From: Pagrus major
Lineage: Eukaryota; Chordata; Actinopteri; Spariformes; Sparidae
Assembly: GCF_040436345.1 (NCBI RefSeq)
Contig: NC_133232.1
Coordinates: 28,769,315 to 28,833,314 of the forward strand
Reading direction: 5' to 3'
Length of the DNA: 64,000 bases
Shown one piece after another: positions 1 through 12,420 of the stretch; position 1 is the first letter of the stretch; the number at the start of each line of letters is the position of its first letter. The notes below the pieces were generated by a model. The model was given only the letters and a program-made list of their open reading frames with translations. It did no database searches and was not told where the DNA came from. The position numbers were made by a program, and so were the translations under genes.

Positions 1-17
1 CACGCCACAAAAAAACG

Positions 18-175
18 CTCAGGAACGGCTCGAGGAACGTGACAAAGAGCTCAAGGCGTCCCAATCCGATTGAGTAATCCGATTGTGGTGCCAGACACCA
101 GAGGACACCGCCAGAGGTCCTGTGTTCATGGCTTGATGGGTCAGAGCAAAATCTGATCCACGGTCAGCCCTCTAG
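18..175 (+). mobile_element. Decayed 3' end of a Tc1/mariner-type transposase gene
   Basis: The stretch reads roughly QERLEERDKELKA followed by fragments resembling the end of fish Tc1/mariner transposases (the region after the catalytic DPN-type motif, including a 'CCAGACACCAGAGGACACC...GGTCAGAGC' pattern). An internal deletion removes the usual 'WPPNSPDLNPIEH' part, and a TGA stop follows within 60 bases, so it is dead. It lies in the intron before the first TGF-beta exon of the window. Recognition is from memory of the repeat family, not from a search. Confidence 0.5.
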
Positions 176-2082
176 GATCGAACTCGATGGTACGTGTCAG
201 GAGGCGTCCACATGAATCCCAGCAACCAAAGTTTCCCAGCAGGACATTGTGTTGCAACAAGATGATTCACTTAAGCTGTCAGTGGTTTTTCATGGTTGAT
301 TGGGATATCATGATAGCCAAGTCTTGTGCTTGTATATGCACGTGCAGAGTTAACTTAACTAAATCTTAAGATGTATTCATGATTTGACTCAAGGGAAACT
401 TTTCACACCTCTTAAAGAAAAATGCTGAGTTTAACCTCCTGTTCCAGACAAGCTGCTTCATGTCAAAGATATGGTTTATAGTTGTTTCCACCCGGGAACC
501 TTTAGTCCCAGGAACTGCTTTTCAAAGGACTGAGTGGTCCTTTTGAAACCGTTGTTATCTGTGTTTCCACTAACGAAGATCAGGCTAATTTTACACATTG
601 TGGACAGTATTTATCCCTGGACTTCATCGTCAGTACATATCTAGTTTCTTCTGTAAGTCCATGTTGATGTCTCAAAGCACAATGAACAGAAAAACAAGCT
701 GGATTGCAGCTGCAGATTTTAGAAAATAGAGAAATAAAATGCTGTAAGCACTCGAGCCTGTGAGCCCCACGCCCAAAGTTCCTATACCTGTGGTTCCACG
801 CCTTGATCACGGACTTTTGGGGGTGTAAAATAAAGTCCTCAGAACTTGATTTAGACCCCGGTCCCTGTGCAGGAAATGTGTTGAGTTCCCTGTGGAAGTT
901 CTTGTGGTGGAAATACGGCTATTGAGACATTCAGGGAAAGACCGCAATATTTGTTTCAGCCTGAAAGTGTTGATTTCAGACTTTCAGACTGCTGCACATT
1001 TCTGTAGATGTTGGTTGTTTGTGGTCAGCATGCAGCATTAGTTTAATTGTTTACATGTGAAAATTAGCTGTTGAGCTCACGTTTAAACAAATAAACATAA
1101 CAGCCAGCGTACCAAAGGTCTGATGAACCAAAGACGTGAAGTTCGCCTCAGTTTTATCTCGATGGCCACAGGGATGATAAATTTGACAGGTGTGCTGTAA
1201 ATGTCTGTGTAAGGGCATTAAAAGCACTTGTGGGAGATTTATCAGTGCAGGAATAATCCTGCAGGTCACAAAATGTGTGGAGACTCGACTGTGAGGCGCC
1301 TCCAACGTGATTAATGAATTGCTTACTCACTATCCCGCAGGAATAATGGAGAATCTGTTCGTTCACACTGTGAAACTATTGAACGTCAGACTGTCTGCGT
1401 TGCTTCATTTAGGCCCTAAATTACGGCACTTTCCTCAGGATTTACGCTCGACTCAGCCAAGTCAGTTTTTTTACCGCTTGGAAAAAACTTTTGATACTGA
1501 TGTAAGACAAGCGGGGGCTTGTTTTGAGCTCTTGTGCTTCTATAGGCCCATAAATTCAGAAAAACACGGAAACAGATACAGACAGTCAAGTCCTTGTTGA
1601 ATTGGTTGTTTAAATTTCCGATTATTGACTTTCTGCAGCAGACATAATCTTTAAAGACAGAATTGCGAAGCATCTAAGAGTGTGTTTTTTTCCCCCACCC
1701 CTACTCTGAATGAAACAGCACATTTTTCTGGCATTCAAACTGTGCGAATTCAAAGGCATAAACTTAGAAGTCCCCCAGCCTTCACCGCTTTAGAACAAAG
1801 CAATGTTTACTCCTCGTCACAGGCTGTGAGTGATGTTTCCCCTCTCAGATTGTTTCATTTGAAAAGATTTACAAGCCTGAAGAGGGAAAACTTTCCAGTA
1901 TTTCACCATAAAAAAGCTTAGAAAAGGAAAAACAAAAGAGAAATGTCTGAAAACATAAACATAATTTGGTTGGCAGAGTAAGTTTTCTTCTGTGTGACCC
2001 CTCAGGTTTATCCCACGCCCCACTGCGGGTCCCGGCCCCAGCTTGTCCCAGACGTTATTAACTCTTTAACTTCTCTGCATAG
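176..2082 (+). other. Intron of the TGF-beta gene, nothing coding seen
   Basis: No exon of a TGF-beta propeptide or of any other recognisable protein is visible on either strand. The open frames here are short, lack splice-site support and have no family signature. The stretch ends in a TTCTCTGCATAG acceptor at 2082. It is taken to be the 3' part of a TGF-beta intron whose upstream exons lie outside the window. Confidence 0.6.
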
Positions 2083-5000
2083 GTGTGGATGATGAGAAGC
2101 TTCGTCAGATAAGAAAGCCCGGGCAGGTTAAAGGTCAGGCCGATTTCAGCACCAAGACGCCACACCTCATCCTCACCGTGCTGCCCAGCGACAGAGTCGA
2201 CAACCCGGCAAAGAAGAACCGCAAGAAGAGGGCGGCCGCCACAGAAACCACAACCTGCTCCCGGTAGGCCGCCGACAGCTGTATGTGTGTGTGGTTCTGT
2301 GTGACAGACTGACAGCGCTCACATTCTTCCAGGATTTGTAGTTTCATAACTCTGAAATCTGGTTGTGGTGGACAGTGGATTTCAGTTTTTTTTCCCTCCT
2401 GACCCAAAACTCACTTTGCAGACTATTGTGTGGCAAAACAAACAATATTGACCCTGTGTTTAGACTGCCGGTCAACAGGCGTGCAGTGTTTTATTTAGAC
2501 TACCTCACGCTGCAGGGGAAAACTCTGGCAGCCTTGCACAGTCATTACCTTGTGATGGCTGCTTCTTCAATGGTGACCCGTTGTCATTTTCCCATGACCC
2601 AGCTTTGGGTTCTTGCCTCAGACGTTGAAAAAGCAGGATGGGAGTTTAAATATTTCTGTGTGTATGTTGTGTCTCAGTGGCTCAGACCAGGGCTGCTGCC
2701 TGCGCTCGCTCTACATCGACTTCAGGCGGGACCTCAACTGGAAATGGATCCATGAGCCCAAAGGTTACAAAGCCAACTTCTGTGCTGGTAGCTGTCCGTA
2801 CCTCTGGAGTGCCAACAACCACTATAACATGGTGAGTCGGGTTATCTGTTTATGTGAGATGACATGCAACCAGGGCTAGGTGTTGAATCTTAATACTTTA
2901 TTGGTACCATCCAAAACGTGTTATCTATGTTGATTAATCGCTGGTAGTCACGGCTTATGTCCTTGTCTTCTTCCGGAAAAAGGACAACGTGTTAGGGGCA
3001 TGACGAGTCAGTGAAGGGCACATGGTGACTGTTAGGACACAATCATGAAGCAAACGTGGGCGTCTGCGTCATCGTTTCCAAAGGTCTCCATTTCACCAGT
3101 CCACACTGGAGGATACGTTCACCCAAAAATGATTTTCTACTCACCCCCACGCAGATGGAAATTTAGGTGAAGTTTGGTAGTCCACAAAACATTTCTGGAG
3201 CTTCACACCCCGTATGAAGTTGGTGCATGCATCAGGGGTGCATGGAAATTACACTGGATGAGCTGCATGGAGCCATTTTCTCTTTTAACATTTTAAAACA
3301 AATCCCCATCTTGAATCGTTTACAACAGTAAAAAACATGCCTGAGTGTTTCAGCCATAAAGGCCCTCATCAGGGCAGGACTGATGATGTTTTTACTGTTG
3401 TTATGATTCAGCAGTAAAGATAAATTAAAGGCTTTTTAACTCATTACCCTCATGAGCGCCTCAGACTCTTTCAACAATTCTGAACAAACAGGATCTCTAA
3501 ACTGCATCCTGTTTTATGACTTAAGTCTCCATCCACATCACTTGTTTAGGAGAATGCTGCACCACAGTTTTGCTGTGAAGCTCCAGAAATGTTCTGTGGA
3601 CAGCAAAACTTTCCAACTTTTCATTATGAGGATGAGTGGATAGTGATTTTACTTTTTGGGGTGTTTTGGTTGTGTGGCTTTATTTTATTTGTTTTGTTTA
3701 TTTAGGATATTTTAACATTTGTTTCCAATTCAAATTTCATTGCTCTTTAAATGGTGCACTTGCATTATGATGCTATTGTATCATCATTATGTCAGCGGCA
3801 TTAAAATGGTCTTAAAATGACAATAATATCGTTTATTGCAACTATTTCTGGGACAGTATATTGTCCTAGTTGCATGGCTGCTGCCGTGTTTAGTCAACAA
3901 TCAACATTTAAGAAATCTGGATTTGGTCTTGTGACTAAAATTGATGTTATATTGACACTGGTATCAAAATACTGCAGCCATATATGTGTATGAGTCCAGA
4001 CATCAATGTCAGGTTTTGTCAGAGGATCAGGAGTTATTTTTGTGTCCATTTCTGAAACACGCCACCACAACAACAACAACAAAATCAGTTTTGAAGCACT
4101 CACACATCTTTAACCCTTTCTAGTTCGGTCAAACAAAAGGCAGATGTGCTCTTGTTTACCAAATGTTATTTTTCTGTGATCTTCAGATTCATGGCCTTGT
4201 TTATCCTTTTGCCGAACAGTTTAAATGGAAACAGTGGCAGACTTCTCCGCATGAGAGCGACAGCCAAACCGTATAAATAGAAGTCATGTGGGGTTGATCA
4301 GTTACAAACATCTGTTCCAGTCAAAACAAAAGCAGCTTCTGAACTGTCACAATAATCGAAGTGACTCGTCTCTCTTGTAAAACACAGCTGGCTTGGATCA
4401 ACTCAGCTGCCAGCTTGACTTCAATGTACAGAAACGTTGAAATGTGGGTGACGTTTGCCTTTAAATGAGCTTTAAGTGCACTGTATGTGGCTGCTAAACA
4501 CCATAGTTAGCTACACTTGGTTAACCCCAGTGTCATAAATGGGCTGACACCTCGCAGTGGCCTGTATAACATATAGGCTTATGAAACACAGCCTGTTTGT
4601 ATTATAATGTCTCTGATGTCTCAGCCAGAGTGAGTCTTACGGAACGGTCTTATTTTTCTTCCTTCACGTCCTTTATTGTATCATAGATGTGTAGGACTTT
4701 CACATTTATCTGACTCTTTGCAACAATATGACATTTCGCTGCCGTCAACAAATGTCACTGTGGCTTTTACACAATTTGATTTGCTCAGTTCTTAAGGTCA
4801 GGGTTTGTACAAAGTCTTGAAAGTTTGGAAATGCCGAATTTTAATGGTTATGTTTCTAAGGTTAGTAATGAAAAATGCTGGCTCTACAGAAACTTTGTAA
4901 ACCACCTTTTATGTTAAAAATAAAACAATCCTGTATTGCCCAGCATATTTTTCTGCTGGAGCTGAAATTAGCAAGCATAAAATACTCATGATCAAAACAC

Positions 5001-6199
5001 ACAAGTTAAAATAAACAGCAGATAAAATACACAAAATGAAAATATACAATTATTGCTGTGGTTATTAAGGAATCCTGTAAACTTAATTTTTCTTGCATTT
5101 ATAGTAACAATTTAGATAAGATGATAAAGGCTTTTTGAGGGTCTGGAAACTTGTTTAGTTACCTTTTTAAAGTGCTTGAATTTTACTCTTAAAGAGCTGT
5201 ACGAAAGCTCTAAGTTTGATGGAGTTTGACAGTTTTTGTTGTACACGTTCAAGTACTTGAAAGTGAAGGAAACACATTGACAGACAGCGGTTATAAGAAA
5301 AAATAGGTATTATTTACGAAGAGTGGTATTGATCTTCTTACCGGACAAATTTCCCATTACGTCGAGCTTTTATAGCCTGGCAACATAAGCAAACAAACCC
5401 ACAACTGTCTTCACATTTTGATTCAAATGTGTGACATCATCTTTTCCCCTCTGAGCCGCTTCATACTGGTGAGAAAAGCAAAGACAAAACACTGATTACT
5501 GAAACCGCTCTAACTTTGGCAAAAAAAAAAAAAAAAAAAATGTGTTGATGTAAAACCTCATAAGTAAGAAACTGAGTTAGAAAATATGTTTTCAGGATCT
5601 TTAAAATACAAAAGAAACCACATTTTGAACGTTTCTAGCTTCAATATTCAGAGTGAAACGGGAAAGGCAGGCCGGACATAAAGTTTGGAGGGATTTGATT
5701 CGCACGTTGAAAAATGCACATCATCTGGAGCTGTCACTGACGCCACTTTCTTCCAAGTGGGTACATTTTAGTGAGCCGGCCCGTAACCATGATATTTCAA
5801 CCGAACGAGATGCTCCAGCTTTTGCTCGCTAGCTAACTAATGAATCTTGATTGAGTAATGGGTGGATGTTATGATATTATTGGTTGACATGGGTTAATTT
5901 AAGCCTTCGTAAACACACGTTGTATTTTCTTTACATGAAGAAAACTTTTGTTATGATACTTTTGATTGTATTGGCACACATTGTTAAATAGGTGTTAAAA
6001 AGTCTAGGTTAACACACCTTTGTTCCCTTTCCTCGGTCAGATCCTGCCGCTGTACAATAAGCTGAACCCCGAGGCCTCCGCCACGCCCTGCTGCGTTCCT
6101 CAGGACCTGGAGCCCCTCACCATCATGTACTTCATAGGCCGCACGCCTCGCGTCGAGCAACTCTCCAACATGGTCGTCAAATCCTGCAAGTGCCGCTGA
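2083..6199 (+). CDS. Transforming growth factor beta ligand, 3' exons (TGFB2/TGFB3-like; tentative tgfb6)
   Basis: Three exons, 2083-2263, 2678-2831 and 6041-6199 (stop TGA), encode the C-terminal propeptide and the complete mature ligand of a secreted TGF-beta. The first exon holds [16 protein letters not shown] and the furin site RKKR, with cleavage after 2231. The mature peptide is 114 residues, against 112 in TGFB1-3, and has all nine cysteines of the family: C9, the C17-C18 pair, C46, C50, C79-C80, C111 and C113. Conserved blocks are [30 protein letters not shown] and [15 protein letters not shown]. The N-terminus AAATETTTC replaces the near-invariant ALDxxYCF, which sets it apart from ordinary TGFB1-3. 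The dimeric ligand would signal through type II/type I receptor kinases to Smad2/3. Family identity is sure. Which paralogue is inferred from the neighbours (kcnk4, cenpf, rd3, stx5), which suggest an ohnologue absent from mammals, perhaps the teleost tgfb6. Confidence 0.93.
3107..3663. mobile_element. Non-autonomous inverted-repeat DNA element (family A, copy 1)
   Basis: The left end contains GTTCACCCAAAAATGATTTT and CCACAAAACATTTCTGGAGC. The right end contains the reverse complement of the same blocks (GAAGCTCCAGAAATGTTCTG ... GAGGATGAGTGG ... TTTTTGGGG). It has no coding capacity. A second, better preserved copy is at 27343-27770. A further inverted repeat is nested in the middle (AACAGTAAAAA... 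/ ...TTTTTACTGTTG, 3327-3400). It sits in the last TGF-beta intron. Confidence 0.7.
4795..5290. repeat. Probable dispersed repeat, AT-rich
   Basis: The blocks 'AAAGTCTTGAAAGTTTGGAA' and 'AAGTGCTTGAATTTTACTC' resemble a dispersed repeat often seen in fish introns. Ends are not clear and no target-site duplication could be placed. It lies in the last TGF-beta intron. Confidence 0.35.
5521..5540. repeat. Poly(A) run of 20
   Basis: A run of A follows 'ACTTTGGC'. It may be the tail of an old retroposon, but no element body is recognisable next to it. Confidence 0.8.
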
Positions 6200-7179
6200 G
6201 CTCAGAGGAAGAGGTGAGCGAGGCAGAGGGCGAGGAGGACGACTGCAGGACCAAAACTACAGACTGGAAAATAAAGACGAGAGGACAGATGGATCCTCTG
6301 TTCATTAATCTTCTGTTTGATCACCTTTAGCAGACTTTTGACTTGTCATATTTTTTTACACATATCAGGATTTTGCTCCCATTCTTTACAGGCATGATCA
6401 TTTTTCTTCATTCTCTGGAGCTTTCTGTGTGATATAGGACAGTGTAAATATGACACCATAGCTGTATTAAACCTGTACCTGGATATTAAAGGGGGTGTTG
6501 TGTGATTTGGCCACGTTCGTTCGGCATAAAAAGGATTCTTTTTATCAGGATTTCGCCGTATTCCTGCGGCCGCGGGCAGAGCGGAGCGAGCCAGACGTCG
6601 TGTGTTTGTTTGCTTTAGGTTTGAAGGTGTTGATGGGAGGGAGGCGGCGTGGAAAGGTTTGCAGACTTGAGATCTTTAGGGCGAGGGAGGCAGATAGAAA
6701 AGAGAGAGAGGAGCTGTGTCCAGGCCGAGGGCCGTGCCAGCTCTCTGCGGTCCCGGGGCTGAAATCTGCCCGGCGTAAACAGGATGTGAAAGATTTCCAG
6801 ACACCGACCCGACCACTCACGGAACGCTAGATTTAAATGCTCCCCTCATCTCCTCTGTCTCTCCCTCTCCCTCTCTCTCCCTCTGTGCTGCTCGAGGTTC
6901 TGGGATTTGTGGTGGGAGGAGAGAGGGAGAGAAAAGAGAGGCTTTGAAAATGAGACGTGGGATGATAGGGCTGTATTTGGAACGGCTACAAGTTTGGAAG
7001 GTGGTATTTTGCAGCCTTAGCAAATTTGTAACTATTTGGGTCTGACTCAAACATTCAGTAATCACTCTCATGCTCATTTTCTGAATGTGCATTCATCATC
7101 TTATTTTGAAAAGCTGTCGACTCATTCCTGTTCCTACGCTATGACCCTATTTTGTAGTACCTGTTTTGACTTACCATCA

Positions 7180-7213
7180 GTCACACACACACACACACTC
7201 ACACACACACACT
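7180..7213. repeat. (CA)n microsatellite
   Basis: Interrupted CA dinucleotide run (CACACACACACACTCACACACACAC...). A complementary-type (GT)n run lies at about 7372-7415, so the two could pair as a loose hairpin in RNA. Confidence 0.9.
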
Positions 7214-7371
7214 CTCTCTACACCCAAGTATCCACATTGACCACTTTTGATAGAATGTCTAAATGCTGAAAATAAAAAACATCCCTAGGGCGAATTTTAA
7301 ATATAGGCTCTCTGGTATGCCAGTGGTTTGTATGTGTGTGTCTGTAAGAGACAGAGAGCAACTGGGTGTGT

Positions 7372-7415
7372 TTTGTGTGTGTGAGTGTGTGTGTGTGTGT
7401 GTGTGTGAGTGTGTG
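7372..7415. repeat. (GT)n microsatellite
   Basis: GT dinucleotide run with GAGT interruptions, 160 bases after the (CA)n run and of opposite sense. Confidence 0.9.
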
Positions 7416-7558
7416 TGGCTGGTGAGGTCATGCGTGATAGCACAGAATTTTTTACCCTGGCTTTTATTGTGAATTTTTATTGTGGTCGTGACAGTGGATT
7501 TATGTATTTTATTATGTTTTCAGGCGGAGCGTGAGTCAGATTTGAAAACGTGGTTGAC

Positions 7559-7564
7559 AATAAA
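7559..7564 (+). terminator. Candidate poly(A) signal AATAAA for the TGF-beta gene
   Basis: AATAAA with T/G-rich sequence downstream, about 1.36 kb after the TGF-beta stop. The nearer AATAAA at 6270 is an alternative. Confidence 0.4.
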
Positions 7565-7869
7565 GTTTTAGTTGAAGAGTCTGACAAACACCAGATCGTC
7601 TCAATAACATCCGGTCGTGGATGTATTAACAGATCTGGTGGTTTTTGTGCGTTTACTCAAGTTATAAGGGAATACTTGTTTCTGATTGGCTGGTAAGTGA
7701 GTGGGCGGGGCTCTTGGAGTGTTTTTCTCCATTCACTCTTTTGCTTTCAACAATATGGTCAATGTTGCTTACATGAAACTCTCTTGGTTAACGAAACAAT
7801 CACATATTTTGTTTAATCCGTCAACTTAGTATGGTGGACAGCTCTAAATACTATAATTATATCTGATAT

Positions 7870-8035
7870 CACCGTGTTGATGTTGCTCCCAGAACATCAT
7901 AGTTAAAGTTATCCCAGAACCATCATTGTACCGTACCAATCAAGCTGTTGTGATGGCATATCTTTGCAACTCATGTTGGTGTTGTCCCTCGAACATCATA
8001 ATTAATGTTAGTCCAGGAACATCATTTCAGCCTCA
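7870..8035. repeat. Short tandem duplication of about 115 bases
   Basis: The blocks 'CCCAGAACATCATAGTTAA' (near 7889) and 'CCTCGAACATCATAATTAA' (near 7986) recur, together with neighbouring 'AACATCAT' copies. This indicates an old tandem duplication. No coding potential. Confidence 0.5.
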
Positions 8036-8404
8036 ACACTTCTGGGATGAGCGGTCCCGGCTGAGTGGGAACGCTCACTTATAATTTTTGGGTTTCTCTT
8101 CAGTTTTCTGTCGCTGTCTGGTCACAAAAATGCTTGGTTTCACATGGTTTGGGTTGAAATCGACCCTTTCATAACACATGCTTGAAGGGATCATTTCTCT
8201 CCGTGTGCGTCTTTTGTGAAATTACAAAAATGTGATTGGTCAGTTGGTCATTCATAATACCCACGAGCCTCAGCCTCAGTTATAACGTCACAGTTTGTGT
8301 TGACCTCTGCCTTGTCAGGACACAAGTGATGCCCACACCTGTACTCACCTGTGACTATTTCTTTGGCCAGTTGTACACCAGCTTTGTTTTTAATCTTCAT
8401 CTTA

Positions 8405-8760
8405 AAGGTCAAGTATGCAAGATTTGGGAGGATCCTTCGGCAGACATGGAATATAATATTCATAATTATGTTTTTATTCGCGTATGATCACATGAAACTA
8501 AGAATCGTTGTGTTTTTGTTTTCTAAGAATGAGCCTTTCACATCCACAGAGGGAGCAGGTCATGTTTCTACAGTAGCCCAGAACAGACAAACCAAATGTC
8601 GGTTTTAAAATAGGACCTTCTGCATTTTTAGGGGCCATCGTGGGTTCTCCAACACACTTCAAAGGAGAGGGTGAGGGGAGTTTTCCCAAAAAAATAAGTT
8701 TGGTTGCAATCTGCAACCTCACTGCTAGAAACCACAAAATCATACACACTGGACCTTTAA
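8405..8760. mobile_element. Non-autonomous DNA transposon with terminal inverted repeats
   Basis: The left end 'AAAGGTCAAGTATGCAAGAT' matches the reverse complement of the right end ('AAAGGTCCAGTGTGTATGAT'). The body, with a 'GGTTGCAATCTGCAACCTCA' block, resembles a very common percomorph MITE. No transposase is present. Confidence 0.65.
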
Positions 8761-8839
8761 CACCAGAGAGTTTTTGTCACTCTTAAAGGGCCAGTCCAAT
8801 CAAAACAGGTGAGCTGTTATTTTTAAGTGCCGTCATTCA

Positions 8840-9474
8840 CAGAGACGCCAAATAATGAAGTACAAATACTTCTTTACTGTACTTAATTCTGTACTTTACC
8901 CAAGTATTTATTTTTCTGACAACTTTTTGCTTTTACTGCCTACATTTTAACAAAGATATCTGTACTTTCTGCTCCTTACATTTTCAAAACAGACTTTAGT
9001 TTTAATGCATTTGAGGAGAATTATCAAGCACGGCAGATGAAGCGAGACGAAACGGTGTGAAAGAGGTGAAAGACGTAAACAGACAGAGAGGGAGACTCGA
9101 ATGGGGAGAAAAGGTGCGTTAGTGTCTCGTATCTGCAGAGAATCTGCTACACCAACCCAGAATGTTGGTATTTGATGTCCTGGAAACGAGACTCAACAAT
9201 CAACTATCGTCCTGGTGTGTTTACGAACAGCTCGGATAAATCCTGCTGATTCTACCTTCTGGTCTTTGAATTATGTTAATATGACGTGAGGTTCAGTTAG
9301 CTTTGCACAGAAATGGCCGGTAGAAATATCTTTCAGAGGGAAACTTTCTACTTTTATACTGTACTTTCCATCTTTTACTTGAGTGAAGAAGTTGAATCAC
9401 TTGAGTCTTTTTTTTAACAGTAGTATCTGAACTTTTACTTGAGTAAGGAATGTGTGTACTTTCTGCCACCTCTG
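8840..9474. mobile_element. hAT-type non-autonomous element
   Basis: It starts CAGAGACGCC...AAGTACAAATACTT and ends AAGTACACAC-type sequence in reverse, finishing GCCACCTCTG, so both ends read CAGAG(G)T/CGGC inwards. The flanking octamers GTCATTCA and ATAATTCA agree at 6 of 8 positions, which fits a decayed 8-bp hAT target duplication. The ends carry repeated 'TACTTGAGTA/TACTTT' motifs typical of fish hAT elements. Confidence 0.65.
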
Positions 9475-11056
9475 ATAATTCAGCGCTTTACACACCACAG
9501 ACCAAAACTCAGTTCACCTCCACTGTACTGGGCTGGGAACAGAAACGCATGTATGGATGTGTGCTTGAAGCGCATACAGGTACATTACAGTTTGTTTGTT
9601 TTTTTGTAATTTTGGTGAAATGTCCTTTTATTGTCCCAAAATTGAATTCCACAGCGGGTGATCCGTCTGTCTCTACCGACGAGGGTTTTTTATCCGAGCT
9701 ACTTCTGCTGTTAAAATAGCTTAAAGAGATACAAACTGTTCTCCAGCCATCGCAGTAAAATTGTTTTTTCTAAGCCGCAGTGAGAATGCAGCCTCACTCT
9801 GTGTGTGTGTGTGTTTGTCGGGGTGCTAGTGCTCGAGCTGTGGTGAGGCTCCCTCCCCCTGAGTAAACTAGCCCCAGCATCTGTTAGTCTTTTCCACTTA
9901 ACTACCCCTTACTATATCCAACCTGTACTTATCCCACGGTAGAGCGCCTTGTCTGTCTCACACTGGGTCCCACTGTCCTTGGAGAGGGGAAGTCTGCTGT
10001 GGATATCGACCCCCGCTCACACACACACCTCCGTAAAACCATGTCCGTGCATTTGACCCTGAGAGGGAGTGTTCACATACAGCCTGAAGGCAACTACAGC
10101 CAACCATACATACACACATCCGGCTTGTAGAGCCTCCTTAAAGCAGAATATGTCATGATTCATGCCTCTGGTTCTTCACACACTCACTCTCACTCTCTCA
10201 AACCGACCCAAACTGTGAGCGAGCCTTTGATGACGGCTGTAAAACCCGTCTGAGGATGACAGAAAGCAGCTGCACCTTATGGTCTGAGACAAATATAGCT
10301 CACATTACAGGTTTAGACAAGACTTTATTCGTCAGGACTAGATTGTAATCGCTCCTATTTAATTCTGGCAGTTAAATGAAAATACAGCTCTCGGGGCAAC
10401 AGGACACCGTAAACACAAAATAAAAAAGTTATACAAGCAGCAGAGCGTTAATGACACACAGGAGTAAAGAGAAGATACCGATCTGAGGCCTCAGCATTAT
10501 TGAAGCCATATTCTTTGAGCAGTCAAACTTACAGACCACAGCTGTACTTGAGGCCCTGCTAGGACAAAACAGCTGGGAGGCCAAACCCACAGAGGCCTGG
10601 CTGTTCTCTCCTGAGACAGACGAGGGCGACATTTCTACGGTTTCTCTTCAGATTCACGGCAGCCTGATTGGATTTAAGGGCAAGAGTGACACAAAGCAGG
10701 TCAATCTGTGTGAGTTGCACTAACTGGGATATCAAACAAAGAAGAGATTTCTACATCTATAATGTTACAGGCCCCTGAACATGCTCGAATTAAGAGCCCA
10801 TTTTTGCAACATTTAGCTTGAGAAAACATGCAATCTTAAGTTTGTAAGTCACTAATTTGCAAGAGTTAAAACCCTTTCATTTAAGAATTATTAAATCAAA
10901 AAGTCATATTTTTCCAATATTTGTTTTTACCCTTTAACAAATCAAAAATCAGGCCAATACCTCTTTTTTTCCACTCAACATTATTTTGAAGGAGTTACAT
11001 AAATGCACTGCAGTGACCACCACACATCAATGGTATAAAAACTGACTCAGGAATGA
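9475..11056. other. Intergenic, no gene seen
   Basis: Neither strand shows an exon with family similarity and splice sites. A (GT)n run lies near 9799-9815. Open frames here are short and compositionally ordinary. Confidence 0.5.
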
Positions 11057-11285
11057 TTGTTAAAGGGTAACGCCACCAATTTTACACATTAAAGTGTGTA
11101 TACAGGTCTTGGGGAGTACTACTGCATATGTGAAAAAAGTTGTATAAAGCCTTTTGTGGCTCCAGAAGAAGCTGCATGTAATCTGATAAATTGCCTCCAG
11201 TGATGTTACTCAGTGGCATTGTGGGTAATGTAGTCACCAGGTTTTGAAAAGCAGTCCACCAGTCTAACATTGATCAATAATAATA
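11057..11285. repeat. Probable MITE fragment
   Basis: Begins 'TTAAAGGGTAACGCCACCAA' and continues through 'GTGGCTCCAGAAGAAGCTGC', a pattern I associate with a dispersed fish repeat. The opposite terminal repeat was not found, so it is probably a fragment. Confidence 0.4.
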
Positions 11286-12420
11286 CGGCAGTACCAGAGA
11301 CATTGTGGTGCCTACGTGCATGAAAGGGTTAAAGTGAGAGTTTCCAAAATATAAATGTTAAATCTAAAACTTCAATCTGAAATGTTAAAGTTGGATCGTA
11401 ATAGTAAATGTTACAGCCTGCATTCCTAATACGATCTTCCTCTCCTCAGTTGAGATATGTCATTTAAACAGTTGATGTTTTCCTTTGACCTTTTTACTGG
11501 GAACAATGCAAATGTCCAATCATTAAAATAAAAATGGAAATTGATTTTAATGTACAATGACTGAGTTGACTATTCACCTTTGACACAGATGTCTGCTTCA
11601 TTTTGAATGTTTAATACAAAGGTGGGTCTTATACTCAGGGGAATTTTGGCCCAACATGGAATAAAAACTAATCTAGATTCAGAGTAAAAACATTGAGGAT
11701 GTTTGAATTTAAATTGTGATTTAGTATTTGTATAAATTTATTAAAAATGAGCATTTAGTAAGACATTATATGAAAATGTTCGCAAATCTCACTTTAAATT
11801 TTAGAAGTCAGTGACTTAAAAAAGTTCAGTTTGCTTATTTTTGGAGATAAATCTGCCCCAGACGGATCATCAGAGAGAGTTTAAGGCCACATATTTAGTC
11901 TGTAACTAAGTCATCAGCGAGGCACCATTCAAACATCCTGACTCTCCACCTTCTTTTTTATTGTGTATAAAGAATAATTAAACATTGAGGGAACAAGTCC
12001 TTCAAAAGGTCAGGAGTCAGACTCAAAATGACAATATTGCTGCCGGTGGGTCGTGGTCAGCACACCATGTGAATATCTTTCTCCTTCCAACCCTCTGTCA
12101 ACAGATGACAAAATATGTGGGAGCCTGAATGTGAGTGTGGATTCATTCAGTTACTTTTTTTGGCGCTGGTGGAAGGCATCGTGCCACAATAGCCTCTTGT
12201 CATAGTTCCTGATTCTGAGTAAGCAGGAACTGACTGTTTATCCACATCCACCAGAGCCAAGTTCATTCAGGACTTTAAGAGTTCAGGATCCAGGTCATCA
12301 CACACCTCCTGCCCTCCAGTGGACTGTGGCACAATTTTATCCAGTATGTATTTTAGGCTGATATTTTTATACTGTATACATCTCTGTTACTCGTCCCAGC
12401 TGCTCTTTCACTTCACCCAC

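Larger units (their letters stand above)
6200..7575 (+). other. 3' UTR and flank of the TGF-beta gene
   Basis: Follows the TGA at 6197-6199. It contains two AATAAA signals, at 6270-6275 and 7559-7564. The second is followed by T/G-rich sequence (GGTGGTTTTTGTGCG), so a UTR of about 1.4 kb is plausible. Within it lie a TC/CCCT-rich stretch (6838-6895), a (CA)n run near 7180-7213 and a (GT)n run near 7372-7415. No open frame here resembles a protein family. Confidence 0.5.

Noticed and set aside
6495-6830. Open frames on both strands of 90-111 codons in the TGF-beta 3' region
   Set aside because: CpG- and purine-rich UTR sequence; no domain, no splice sites and no agreement with a gene model.
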